Shown here: one piece after another, positions 1 through 9,326 of the stretch
How the letters are laid out: each line of letters opens with the position of its first letter
Numbering within the stretch: position 1 is the stretch's first letter
Assembly (NCBI RefSeq): GCF_946885855.1
Contig: NZ_CAMPHH010000001.1
Location: 1-37,268, forward strand
DNA length: 37,268 bases
Direction: 5' to 3'
From: an uncultured Actinotalea sp.
GTDB lineage: Bacteria; Actinomycetota; Actinomycetes; Actinomycetales; Cellulomonadaceae
Notes under the pieces: model-generated
Database searches by the model: none
What the model was told of the DNA's origin: nothing
Seen by the model: only the letters and a program-made list of their open reading frames with translations
Position numbers and translations under genes: made by a program

Positions 1-513
1 GTGCCGTGGGACCTGCTCGCCGAGCTCACGGTTCTCCTCCACGACGGAGTCGATGTCGGGCGCGTCGAGGATCGCCAGGCCGCGCGGGACGTCGACGTGG
101 GGGACCAGGCGCAGCGCTCGGCCCTGGGCGTCCCGGCCGGTCACCCTCGGCAGCGTCGGCAGGACCCGGTCCGTGGCGAACCACGCGGTGTCGTCCGGGT
201 GGTGCACCATGACCGGCGAGCGCGTCGTGGGCCGGAGCACGCCGGCCGCCGTGACCTCGCTGCCGACGAGGCTGTTCACGAGCGTCGACTTGCCGGCGCC
301 CGTCGAGCCGCCGACGACGGCCAGCAGCGGCGCGCCCATCTGCCGGACACGGGGCAGGAGGTAGTCGTCGAGGTGCTCGACCAGGCGCCGGGCCGTGCGC
401 CGGTCCTGGTCCGCGCCCGGCAGGTCCAGCGGGAGCCGGGCGTCCTGCACCACGGTGCGCAGCGCCGTCAGCGCCGAGAGCAGGCGCTCGGTCGCCTCCG
501 CGTCACCGGTCAC
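1..513 (-). CDS. Dynamin-like GTPase, N-terminal part (cut by window edge)
   Basis: The first 171 codons of a GTPase that continues past the left edge. The GTG start at 513 follows a GAGGAGG ribosome site by a few bases. The P-loop [10 protein letters not shown] lies near residues 68-77, followed by a threonine-rich switch segment (LRPTTRSPV) and a G3-like DAPDIDS. The N-terminal ~60 residues are helical and charged. It is clearly a paralogue of the GTPase at 4960-6642: the same spacing of P-loop, LRPTTR and [22 protein letters not shown] blocks. Family knowledge: bacterial dynamin/YfjP-like GTPases act at membranes. Its substrate or partner is unknown, and a membrane domain cannot be checked because the C-terminus is missing. 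Confidence 0.8.
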   Translation of the reverse strand, partial: MTGDAEATERLLSALTALRTVVQDARLPLDLPGADQDRRTARRLVEHLDDYLLPRVRQMGAPLLAVVGGSTGAGKSTLVNSLVGSEVTAAGVLRPTTRSPVMVHHPDDTAWFATDRVLPTLPRVTGRDAQGRALRLVPHVDVPRGLAILDAPDIDSVVEENRELGEQVPRH

Positions 514-608
514 GCCGCCTCCTCGTCCTCCGTGCCCGCCGGATCCCGGCCCGTCCCGGCCGCGGACGGCGTGCACGCGTCTCCGCCCGGACGGTCCGGG
601 TCCCGCGC

Positions 609-622
609 TTCTTTTTTTTATA
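609..622 (-). promoter_or_regulatory. AT-rich tract with TATAAA, candidate promoter of the partial GTPase gene
   Basis: A run of eight T (A on the minus strand) next to TATA stands out in a very GC-rich spacer between two minus-strand genes. On the minus strand it reads TATAAAAAAAAGAA, about 100 nt upstream of the GTG at 513, so it could hold a -10 element. No convincing -35 is visible. Confidence 0.35.
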
Positions 623-633
623 CGACACTGGTC

Positions 634-670
634 GGGCCCCGCCGCCCGACGACCGCCGGGGGGCGGGCCC
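634..670 (-). terminator. GC-rich inverted repeat after ettA, candidate terminator
   Basis: GGGCCC copies at 634-639 and 665-670 extend inward into a GC-rich stem of about nine pairs with one bulge. It lies 56 nt beyond the ettA stop. No U-tract follows on the minus strand, so termination is only suggested. Confidence 0.35.
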
Positions 671-725
671 GCGCCGTGGCGCGGACCGGCCCCGACGCCG
701 CGGCGCGAGCCGCGGGTCCGCCGCG

Positions 726-2408
<1,683 letters not shown>

Positions 2409-2575
2409 GGCTCCGGTTCGCTCCAGTCGGTGGTGGTGGGTGGTCAGGGGCGGGCCCGCCGGTGGTCGCCGGCGTCACGCGTCGACTCGGGCCGCGCGCG
2501 CCGCGCGGGTCGACACGCGGCACGGATGGGGCCGGGCGCCTGCGCCGCCGACGGGCCTGCTGCCGACCGCCCAGC

Positions 2576-3175
2576 CTACGGCGTCCCGACGCCGACCGGC
2601 TCCCGTCCCGCCGCGAGCGCCGACCCGTCCGCGTCCCCGGCAACCTCCGGGTCGTCGTGCTCCTCGGCGAACTCGTCGGACGGACCCGGGCTGCGCCCAC
2701 CGTCCGTGGCCCACGGGTCCTCCTCGGGACCGCCACCACCGGCACCGGAGCGACCCGGGCCGGACGCGCCGCCGTCCGCCCCTGCCTCGGCGGAGGCGCG
2801 CTCGGCCGCCACGTTGACCGTCCGGGTGAAGACGGCGCGCCCCCGGGTGAGGTCGTGGCCGAGAGCCGTGACGTCGAGCACGAGCGAGGTCCGCGGGCCG
2901 GTCTCGCCCTGCCACTCCTCGGTCCGCAGGCGGCCGGTCACGAGGACCGGGTCCCCCTTGCGGATGGACGAGCCGACATTGAGGGCGACGTCACGGAACG
3001 CCTTGACGGTGATCCACTCGGTGCGACCGTCGGTCCACGCCCCCGCCCGGGAGTCGAACCACCGCGGCGTCGTCGCGACACGGAAGCTCGTGTAGGGCAC
3101 CCCGTCCCCGCTGATCTCCCGCGGCGTCGTCGCGGCCCAGCCCACGACGGTCACGGTCAGTCCGTTGCTGCTCAT
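2576..3175 (-). CDS. ssb: Single-stranded DNA-binding protein (SsbB-like)
   Basis: A 199-residue protein with an N-terminal OB fold (about residues 4-108): it begins MSSNGLTVTVVG and contains the RTEWITVKAFRDVALN and GDPVLVTGRL strands typical of bacterial SSB. The rest is a disordered Gly/Pro/acidic tail. The tail ends GREPVGVGTP and lacks the acidic DDxxF tip that recruits repair proteins in canonical SSB. This suits an SsbB-type paralogue rather than the essential replication SSB next to rpsF/rpsR, and no ribosomal genes are nearby. The ATG at 3175 follows AGGAGGTGCCGG, a good ribosome site. The gene lies between the GTPase pair and ettA, all on the minus strand. Confidence 0.85.
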   Translation of the reverse strand: MSSNGLTVTVVGWAATTPREISGDGVPYTSFRVATTPRWFDSRAGAWTDGRTEWITVKAFRDVALNVGSSIRKGDPVLVTGRLRTEEWQGETGPRTSLVLDVTALGHDLTRGRAVFTRTVNVAAERASAEAGADGGASGPGRSGAGGGGPEEDPWATDGGRSPGPSDEFAEEHDDPEVAGDADGSALAAGREPVGVGTP

Positions 3176-3339
3176 CCGGCACCTCCTGCTCTGCCGGGCC
3201 GGTCCGTCCGGCCCTGCGGGGAGGCTGTCGTCGTCGGTCGAGGAACCGCCGGCGGGGACCGACCCGGCTGGGGAGGCGGGGTGCCGCGCCGGTCCTGTGG
3301 ACCACGGCCGCGGTCACCCCGGGCTTCCGCGGGCGCAGC

Positions 3340-3368
3340 GCCCGGCAGACCCGGCGGGTCAGCCGGGC
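3340..3368 (-). terminator. Hairpin overlapping the GTPase stop codon
   Basis: On the minus strand GCCCGGCTGACCC and GGGTCTGCCGGGC pair over 13 positions with one T-T mismatch and a GCC loop. The TGA stop of the upstream GTPase lies inside the left arm. There is no U-tract. It could end or attenuate the GTPase transcript before ssb. Confidence 0.45.
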
Positions 3369-4963
3369 GTGCCGGCCGGCTGCGAACCAGCCGGGCCCCC
3401 GTCAGGAGCGGGCGCTGCCAGGTGGCCGGCCGGCCTGCCGGTCGCCGCCCGCCGCACGACCCGGTGGTCCCCGTGCACGCCCCGCGCCGGGGCGACCAGC
3501 GCCTCGTCGACGACCCCGCCGAGGGCCTGCTGCACCTCGGCGAGGAACCGCTCCGCCCGGGCGCTCCGCGCGCGGTGCGCGGCCGACCGCGCCTGGACCG
3601 CCACCCCGACACCGGCGAGGAGGGCGAGGGCGCCCGTCCCCGCCACGGCGAGGGCCGCCACCGTGGCCCCGGGCACCACGAGCCCGATCACGACGGCTGC
3701 CACCACGAGGACCGCACCGACGACCCCGAGCCCGAGAGCCACCTGCCTCCGGCGCCGCGCACCGGCCAGGTCGACCGGTGACACGTCCACGGCGGCGACC
3801 GCCCGATCCACCTCCTCCCGCAGGCCCACCGCGGTGGGCAGGGCCGCGTCGACCGCGTCACGCCAGCGCGGCGGAAGACCCTCGGCCGCCTGCTCGAGCC
3901 ACGACCGACGCACGACGGCGACGCGCTCCTCGTCGGCCGGGACGAGCTCCGGGACGCCTCCCGCGCGCACGGTCCGCGCCGCGGCGTCGGCGCCCACGAG
4001 CCGCACCAGCTCGTCGACCGTGACGTCGCGCGGCAGGTTCTGCGGCTCGCCGTCACCGACCGTGGCCGCGAGCGCGCGGGCGGCGTCGCCGAGCTCGGCC
4101 TCGGCCCGCCGCTCGGCCTGCCCCCGCCCTGCGACCGCGCGCGCGATCGCGGCACGGAGGACGGGCACCCCGTCGCCGGTCGTGGCGGACGCCGCGTGGA
4201 CCGGGATGTCGCCGAGGCCGTCCTCGCGCAGGAGGCGCGCGACATCGGTGAGGAGGGCACCCTGCGCCTCGACCGGCACGGTGTCCACCTGGTTGAGCAC
4301 GACGAGCATCGAGCTCTCGTGGCCGGCGAGGTGCCGCAGGTACCCGGTGTGCAGGGCGTCGTCGGCGTACTTCTGCGGGTCGACGACCCACACGAGGAGG
4401 TCGACCATCGGCAGGAGCCGGTCCACGACGGCACGGTGCTCCACGGCGACCGAGTCGTGGTCCGGGAGGTCGAGCAGCACCAGGCCCCGCAGGTCGGCCT
4501 GGGTGTCTCCGTCGAGCGCGCTCTCCCGCTCGATGCGGTGGTCCCGCTCCACGCCGAGCCAGTCCAGGAGCGGGTCGGCCCCGCCCCACGTGCAGGCCGT
4601 GACGGCGGACGTGGTGGGCCGTCGGGCGCCGACGTCGGCGAACCGCAGCCCGGAGAGGGCGTTGAAGAGGCTCGACTTGCCCGACCCGGTCCCACCGACC
4701 AGCGCGACGACCGTGTGCTCGACACCCAGGGCGAGTCGCTCCCGCACCGCGGTCAGCGCGGTGCGGGCGCCGTCGACCGCGTCCTCCGGCAGCCGGTCCC
4801 CGCCGCGCTGCAGGGCGGCCTCGAGGTCGTCCACGCGCCGCAGCAGGCCACGGCTGCGCGGGCCGACGGCGTCCCGGTCCGGCAGGGTCGGCGGCGAGCC
4901 GCCGGTCGGCGTCGAGCCCCCGGTCGGCACCGTGGCCCCGGTCGCGGCGGACGGCTCGGTCAT
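3359..4963 (-). CDS. Membrane-associated GTPase (YfjP/dynamin-like), second of a pair
   Basis: A 534-residue protein. The ATG at 4963 overlaps the stop of the upstream GTPase by ATGA, so the two are translationally coupled. Residues 1-35 are Ala/Thr/Gly/Pro-rich. The G domain follows: P-loop GGTGSGKSS at 90-98, a PTTSAVT switch near 116-122, G3 DLPD at 165-168 and G4 NQVD at 224-227. Two predicted membrane helices near 408-431 and 433-456 are joined by a short turn, then a basic, helical tail. A G domain plus paired transmembrane helices fits bacterial dynamin-like/YfjP GTPases that work in pairs at the membrane. The biological role is not deducible. The next gene is ssb, 183 nt downstream. 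Confidence 0.85.
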   Translation of the reverse strand: MTEPSAATGATVPTGGSTPTGGSPPTLPDRDAVGPRSRGLLRRVDDLEAALQRGGDRLPEDAVDGARTALTAVRERLALGVEHTVVALVGGTGSGKSSLFNALSGLRFADVGARRPTTSAVTACTWGGADPLLDWLGVERDHRIERESALDGDTQADLRGLVLLDLPDHDSVAVEHRAVVDRLLPMVDLLVWVVDPQKYADDALHTGYLRHLAGHESSMLVVLNQVDTVPVEAQGALLTDVARLLREDGLGDIPVHAASATTGDGVPVLRAAIARAVAGRGQAERRAEAELGDAARALAATVGDGEPQNLPRDVTVDELVRLVGADAAARTVRAGGVPELVPADEERVAVVRRSWLEQAAEGLPPRWRDAVDAALPTAVGLREEVDRAVAAVDVSPVDLAGARRRRQVALGLGVVGAVLVVAAVVIGLVVPGATVAALAVAGTGALALLAGVGVAVQARSAAHRARSARAERFLAEVQQALGGVVDEALVAPARGVHGDHRVVRRAATGRPAGHLAAPAPDGGPAGSQPAGTPG

Positions 4964-6642
4964 GTCAGCCCCTTCAGGACGGCCAGTCGCAGCCGCAGGC
5001 GGGACGCGGCGTCGTCGGCGAGGTCCGGGGCGGCGAGCACCGCCCGGGCCGGGTCGCCGCCCGTGCGCGCCTGCGCGCGGACCCGGGCGGCCAGGTCGTC
5101 CTGGAGCCGGCGGACCGCGCTCTGGGTCACCTCGGGCCCGAGCAGCCGGGTCAGCAGCACGCCCGCCGCACCGAGGCCCGCCCCCGCGGCGGCCAGGAGC
5201 GTGCCGGCACCCGGCTCGCCCACGCCCTTGACGAGGCGGTCCACCGCGCCGGCCTCCTTGCGCCCCCGGGACCGCAGCTCCGCCGGCACCGCGGCAGCGA
5301 GGTCGAGCCAGGCGGCGGCGTCCGCGGCGCCGTGGGTGGCCGGCACGTCCGTGGGCCCGACGGCGTCGAGGAGTCCCGGCACCCCGGGGGCCTCCGACGC
5401 CTCGAGCGCCGCGACCACGCCGTCCTGCGCGTGCCGCCGCGCCGCGGTCAGCAGCACGGTCGCGGACGTCAGCAGCTCCGCGCGCAGCTCCGCGAGTGCC
5501 TCGGCCCGCGCCTCGAGCCCCCGTCGCGTCCACCGGCCGGCAAGGGGTCCGTGGGCGCCGGCAGCGGCGGCCCACCGGGCACGGACCGGGCCGTCCGCGA
5601 GACCGCCGCCGCGCACCGCGAGCTCGGCCCGCTGCGCGGGTGCCTCGACCGCCTCCTCGACGACGCGCTCCAGGGCGGCCCGCGCGTCGACCTGGGCCTG
5701 GACGGCCTCCGCGAGCTCGTCGACCCACGGCCGCAGCGCCTTGAGTGTGCCCCGCTGGGTGCGCAGGATCACGGACCGGGCGCGGTCGGAGCCGGCCACG
5801 ACCGCGAGCCAGCGCCGGACAGGGGCCACGGCCCGGTCGTCGAGCAGCCCCTGGTGCGGACCCTGGTCGGGCACGACGAAGAGCGGCACGGTCGTCATGC
5901 CCCGCTCCCGCAGCCGCTGCAGGAGGTCCGTCCGCACCGTCGCCAGCGCGTCCGCGGGCACCCGGTTGAGGACCATGGCCATCGAGGTCCCCCGCTCGGC
6001 CGCCTGGGCCAGCGCCTGCCAGGGCACCGCGTCGCCGTAGCGCGCGGCGGTCGTGACGAACACCCACAGGTCCGCGGCGTCCAGCAGACGGTGGGCGACG
6101 GTCCGGTTCGAGGCGAGGAGGGAGTCCAGGTCCGGTGCGTCGACCAGGGCGATGCCGCGCGGCACCTCCGGCCGGGTCACCACGTCGACGTCCGCCAGGA
6201 GCGGGTGTCGCGCGAGGAGCTCGGCGTCGGCGGGGTGGTGCGCGAGGACCGGCCGCCGCGTCGTCGGGCGGAGGACCCCGGCCGGCGAGACCTCCTCCCC
6301 CACGACCGAGTTGAGGAGCGTCGACTTCCCGGCGCCCGTGCTCCCCGCGACGACGACGACGGCGGGGGCGGAGAGCTCGCGCAGCCGCGGCAGCAACTGG
6401 TCGTCGAGCTGCGCGAGCAGCTCGACGCGCCGCTCCTCCGCCCGCTCGGCGCCGGCGAGACGGAGGACGAACCGGGTGCGGTCCAGGTCCCGGCGCAGGT
6501 CGGCGATCGCGTCGAGGAGGTAGTCGCTCGCACGCGGCCGCGGCGCGTCGTCGTCCGAGCCCGCAGCGGGAGGTGGGGCGGCACCGCCGCGCCCGGCCCG
6601 GACGGACGGCGCCGGGGTGGGGCGGTCGACGTCAGCGGGCAC
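4960..6642 (-). CDS. Dynamin-like GTPase, first of a pair
   Basis: A 560-residue protein. The open frame reaches 6786, but GTG at 6642 is preferred because GGGAGGA lies 7 nt before it. P-loop GSTGAGKST is at 100-108, LRPTTRRPV near 124-132 and G3 DAPDLDS at 168-174. The expected NKxD G4 motif reads NRVP (226-229), so base recognition may be weaker or placed elsewhere. The C-terminal half is Ala/Leu/Arg-rich and helical with one hydrophobic patch (LLAAAGAGLGAAGVLLTRLLG). It is paralogous to the partial gene at 1-513 and coupled to the next GTPase by an ATGA overlap. Together they are probably a heteromeric membrane GTPase; the cellular task is unknown. Confidence 0.85.
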   Translation of the reverse strand: MPADVDRPTPAPSVRAGRGGAAPPPAAGSDDDAPRPRASDYLLDAIADLRRDLDRTRFVLRLAGAERAEERRVELLAQLDDQLLPRLRELSAPAVVVVAGSTGAGKSTLLNSVVGEEVSPAGVLRPTTRRPVLAHHPADAELLARHPLLADVDVVTRPEVPRGIALVDAPDLDSLLASNRTVAHRLLDAADLWVFVTTAARYGDAVPWQALAQAAERGTSMAMVLNRVPADALATVRTDLLQRLRERGMTTVPLFVVPDQGPHQGLLDDRAVAPVRRWLAVVAGSDRARSVILRTQRGTLKALRPWVDELAEAVQAQVDARAALERVVEEAVEAPAQRAELAVRGGGLADGPVRARWAAAAGAHGPLAGRWTRRGLEARAEALAELRAELLTSATVLLTAARRHAQDGVVAALEASEAPGVPGLLDAVGPTDVPATHGAADAAAWLDLAAAVPAELRSRGRKEAGAVDRLVKGVGEPGAGTLLAAAGAGLGAAGVLLTRLLGPEVTQSAVRRLQDDLAARVRAQARTGGDPARAVLAAPDLADDAASRLRLRLAVLKGLT

Positions 6643-6786
6643 GACCCAATCCTCCCGTGTGCCGGGGTGTGGACCAAACGCGCGCGCCGGTGCGCCACGC
6701 CCCCGGATCCGCAGGTCCTGGCCGCATCCCCGGTCCCGACGCCCGGAGCGGTGCCGGCCTGCGCGGCGGGCACGACGGGGCCCCAC

Positions 6787-6792
6787 TACGCT
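6787..6792 (+). promoter_or_regulatory. Candidate -10 of the tRNA-Arg gene
   Basis: TACGCT, 20 nt before the tRNA 5' end. The same hexamer precedes the tRNA-Leu gene and the STAS gene in this window. The -35 is not recognisable. Confidence 0.45.
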
Positions 6793-6812
6793 GGGACGGC
6801 CCGCCGGGCCCC

Positions 6813-6885
6813 GCCCCCGTAGCTCAGTGGATAGAGCATCGGACTTCTAATCCGCAGGTCGCAGGTTCGAATCCTGCCGGGGGCG
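6813..6885 (+). tRNA. tRNA-Arg (anticodon TCT)
   Basis: A 73-nt cloverleaf. Acceptor GCCCCCG pairs with CGGGGGC, the D-arm is GCTC...GAGC, the anticodon loop CTTCTAA carries TCT, and the T-arm GCAGG-TTCGAAT-CCTGC is perfect. The discriminator is G and CCA is not encoded. It reads AGA codons, which are rare in such GC-rich genomes. It is divergent from the dynamin-like GTPase gene. Confidence 0.97.
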
Positions 6886-6978
6886 CGCCACCCGGTCCGC
6901 GCCCCGCCGACCCGGCCCGTCCGCCTGAACCACTCCGGCGGGACGGCCGCGGCCGAGGAGGGAACCGGGCACGCCGCC

Positions 6979-7809
6979 TCAGCCGGGCACCGTCGCGGCG
7001 GCGGCGCGGCCGGCCCGTCTCCGGTCGACGGCCACGACGACCCCGAGCACCGCGACCGCGAGCGCCATGGAGGCCACGACGTCGGTGACGAAGTGGTAGC
7101 CGAGATAGAGCCTGCTGAGCGCCACGAGCACGACCCCGCCGGCGACCAGGGCCAGCCCACCCACCAGCCAGGTCCAGCTCGGCCGCGGCGCCCACAGCAG
7201 GTAGGCGACGACGAGCAGGAAGGTCGCGGTGCCGATGGTGTGCCCCGACGGGAAGGAGTAGGTCGTCTCCGCGCCCGGGACGAGCATCGTGTCCACGGGC
7301 GGCCGGGGCCGTGCGATGACGGCCTTGAGCGTCACGGACACCAGTGTGGACAGGAGCATGGCGCCCGCCAGCAGACCCGCCTGCCACCAGCTCCGGCCGA
7401 ACCGGCCCCACACGAGGGCGGCGACGACCACGACGATCGGCAGGACCACCGGGCCTGTCACCGCCGACACCGCCTCGAGGAACACGGTCAGCGCATCGCT
7501 CCGCGCCCCCGCGAGCCCGTCGAGCACCGGGTCGTCCAGCGCCGCGAGGTCGTCACCCTCCTGGACGGCGTCGAAGACGGCGAGGAAGCCGGCCAGCCCG
7601 AGCACGACGAGCGCGAGACCCACACCGACGGCGACCTTCGCGCGGCGGTCGTCCACCCAGGCCCAGGCGGCCCGACCGCCGGTGCTCGCGCGGTCGAGCA
7701 GACCACCGCGTCCCGCGCCCGCGCGAGCAGGCGGCGGCACGGGATCCCCGGCAGGTCGCCCGGCGGGGCCCGCGGTCGCGGCGGCGGAGGTCTCGTCGTG
7801 ATCGGCCAT
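6979..7809 (-). CDS. PAP2-family membrane phosphatase
   Basis: A 276-residue integral membrane protein with about six hydrophobic segments. It carries the three PAP2 active-site motifs in order: KAVIARPRP (KxxxxxxRP), SFPSGHT (PSGH) and SRLYLGYHFVTD (SRxxxxxHxxxD). Such enzymes dephosphorylate lipid phosphates such as undecaprenyl diphosphate or phosphatidate at the outer membrane face. The specific substrate is not evident. The first ~65 residues are hydrophilic and disordered, hence cytosolic. The ATG at 7809 (MADHDE) is chosen over an upstream frame extension to 8010, which has no PAP2-like content. It is monocistronic, convergent with the tRNA-Arg gene. Confidence 0.9.
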   Translation of the reverse strand: MADHDETSAAATAGPAGRPAGDPVPPPARAGAGRGGLLDRASTGGRAAWAWVDDRRAKVAVGVGLALVVLGLAGFLAVFDAVQEGDDLAALDDPVLDGLAGARSDALTVFLEAVSAVTGPVVLPIVVVVAALVWGRFGRSWWQAGLLAGAMLLSTLVSVTLKAVIARPRPPVDTMLVPGAETTYSFPSGHTIGTATFLLVVAYLLWAPRPSWTWLVGGLALVAGGVVLVALSRLYLGYHFVTDVVASMALAVAVLGVVVAVDRRRAGRAAAATVPG

Positions 7810-8008
7810 CGCCTCAGGCTCCCAGGGCCGTGCGCCTCCCGCACGACGACGTCCCCGGCCGGCACAGGGCTCCGAGGGACGTCGGGAGGAGAGCGGCCGG
7901 GAAAAAGACGTGCCGGCGCTGCGGCGGCCCTGCTTCAGTGTTCCCACCGCGGTGAACGGACCTGGCCCGTCCTTCCAGCCCGTCCCTTCCCACGTCCGGA
8001 GCACCACC

Positions 8009-8284
8009 ATGCACCCTTCCCTCGACCACGAGCTGGCCGCGCGCGAGCAGCAGCGGCGGCTCGCGCAGGAGCTGCACCGTCACGAGCTCGCCCTGCGGGC
8101 CCGGGACCGTGCCACCCGGCCGACGACCCGGCGCGCCGCCCCGCGACGCGCCTCGGCCGTCCGGTCCGCCCTGGGCCGCACCGTCCGTGCGACCCGTCGT
8201 CCCTCCGCCCCCGCCGGGGCACCCGCCCAGCGGCCGGCCGCCATCGCGCGGCCGGCCGCTGACGGCCACGCGCTGGCCGCCTGA
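8009..8284 (+). CDS. Small basic protein of unknown function
   Basis: A 91-residue frame with ATG at 8009 and CGGAG seven bases upstream. The N-terminal ~30 residues are helical and charged (EHELAAREQQRRLAQELHRHE-like composition); the rest is Arg/Ala/Pro-rich, strongly basic and probably disordered. There is no signal peptide or membrane segment. I do not recognise a family. It lies just upstream of orn on the same strand. The alternative is a fortuitous GC-rich frame; the ribosome site and the amphipathic N-terminus favour a gene. Confidence 0.5.
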   Translation: MHPSLDHELAAREQQRRLAQELHRHELALRARDRATRPTTRRAAPRRASAVRSALGRTVRATRRPSAPAGAPAQRPAAIARPAADGHALAA

Positions 8285-8334
8285 TCACGTCCCGCCCCCA
8301 GGACCACGATCGATCTCCGCTCAGCCGTGACGCC

Positions 8335-8340
8335 GTACAG
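8335..8340 (+). promoter_or_regulatory. -10 of orn, leaderless type
   Basis: TACAGT ends 7 nt before GTG 8348 with no Shine-Dalgarno between, so transcription should begin at or near the start codon. The identical hexamer sits 6 nt before the clpS start. Confidence 0.5.
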
Positions 8341-8347
8341 TGACGCC

Positions 8348-8983
8348 GTGAGCCCAGCGAGCCAACCCAACGACAAGATCGTGTGGATCGACTGCGAGAT
8401 GACAGGCCTCGACCTGTCCCGCGACGCCCTCGTCGAGGTCGCGGCGGTCGTCACCGACTCCGAGCTCACCGTCCTCGGCGAGGGTGTCGACGTCGTCATC
8501 GCCCCGCCAGCGGAGGCGCTGGAGCAGATGGACCCGTTCGTGCGGGACATGCACACCACGTCGGGCCTCCTGGAGGAGCTGCCCGGGGGGACCTCGCTGG
8601 CCGATGCGCAGGACCAGGTCATGGCGTACCTGCGCGAGTGGGTCCCGGAGGCGGGCAAGGCGCCGCTCGCCGGCAACTCCGTCGGGACCGACAAGGCCTT
8701 CCTCGACCGGGACATGCCCGGCCTCGTCGGGCACCTGCACTACCGCGTCATCGACGTGTCGTCGATCAAGGAGCTCGCCCGGCGCTGGTACCCCCGCGTC
8801 TACTTCGCCTCGCCGGAGAAGAACGGCGGTCACCGCGCCCTCGCCGACATCCTCGAGAGCATCGACGAGCTGCGCTACTACCGCGCCGCGATGCTCGTGC
8901 CGCAGCCGGGTCCCGACTCCGCCGCCGCGAAGGAGATCGCCGCCCAGGTCGTCGCCACCTCGGTACGCGCCCCCAGCAACTGA
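8348..8983 (+). CDS. orn: Oligoribonuclease
   Basis: A 211-residue 3'-5' exonuclease of the DEDDh family that degrades 2-5-nt RNA and pGpG to mononucleotides. Motifs: WIDCEMTGLD (ExoI, D and E), GNSVGTDKAFLDRDMP (ExoII), and YRVIDVSSIKEL plus GGHRALADI (ExoIII with the catalytic His). Length is slightly above E. coli Orn (181) because of N- and C-terminal tails. GTG 8348 is chosen because of the -10 directly upstream; an in-frame GTG at 8327 lies before that -10 and would not be transcribed from it. A strong hairpin follows the gene. Confidence 0.95.
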   Translation: MSPASQPNDKIVWIDCEMTGLDLSRDALVEVAAVVTDSELTVLGEGVDVVIAPPAEALEQMDPFVRDMHTTSGLLEELPGGTSLADAQDQVMAYLREWVPEAGKAPLAGNSVGTDKAFLDRDMPGLVGHLHYRVIDVSSIKELARRWYPRVYFASPEKNGGHRALADILESIDELRYYRAAMLVPQPGPDSAAAKEIAAQVVATSVRAPSN

Positions 8984-9045
8984 CGCGCCGCTCCCCTGCC
9001 CCCGACGCGGAGCACCTCGCGGGCGGGGCCCTCACGCGCGGAAGC

Positions 9046-9085
9046 CGAACGGCCCGGTCGGGACGCTGTCCGACCGGGCCGTTCG
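9046..9085. terminator. Bidirectional terminator between orn and tRNA-His
   Basis: CGAACGGCCCGGTCGG and its exact complement form a 16-bp perfect stem with an 8-nt loop. It lies between two convergent genes, 62 nt after the orn stop and 11 nt beyond the tRNA-His 3' end. The T-tail is weak. Confidence 0.8.
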
Positions 9086-9095
9086 TCGTGCATGG

Positions 9096-9168
9096 GGTGG
9101 CTAACGGGACTTGAACCCGCGACCCCCTGGACCACAACCAGGTGCTCTACCAACTGAGCTATAGCCAC
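9096..9168 (-). tRNA. tRNA-His (anticodon GTG)
   Basis: Acceptor GTGGCTA pairs with TAGCCAC, the D-arm is GCTC...GAGC, the anticodon loop is TTGTGGT and the T-arm GCGGG-TTCAAGT-CCCGT. The discriminator is C, and the base just before the 5' end (9169) encodes the G(-1) specific to tRNA-His. CCA is not encoded. Confidence 0.97.
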
Positions 9169-9225
9169 CACGGACCACCTGCGACGCGCGCGCCGCACCC
9201 GTGACCGGGCCGTGGACCGGCGAGA

Positions 9226-9231
9226 AGTCTA
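9226..9231 (-). promoter_or_regulatory. Candidate -10 of tRNA-His
   Basis: TAGACT on the minus strand, about 57 nt before the tRNA 5' end. The -35 is unclear. Confidence 0.35.
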
Positions 9232-9326
9232 CCCGCTCCCGCACGGTGGTCGGGACCGCCCTGGACGTCCGGGACCGCTGCGGGTCGCGCGGTCCCGCCC
9301 GACACCGCTCAGCCCCCGGGCACCGG

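Noticed and set aside
3359..6067. A 902-codon minus-strand frame joining the GTPase to upstream sequence
   Set aside because: The part before 4963 is an Arg/Gly/Ala-rich shadow of the other GTPase gene; the ATG at 4963 with ATGA overlap is the natural start.
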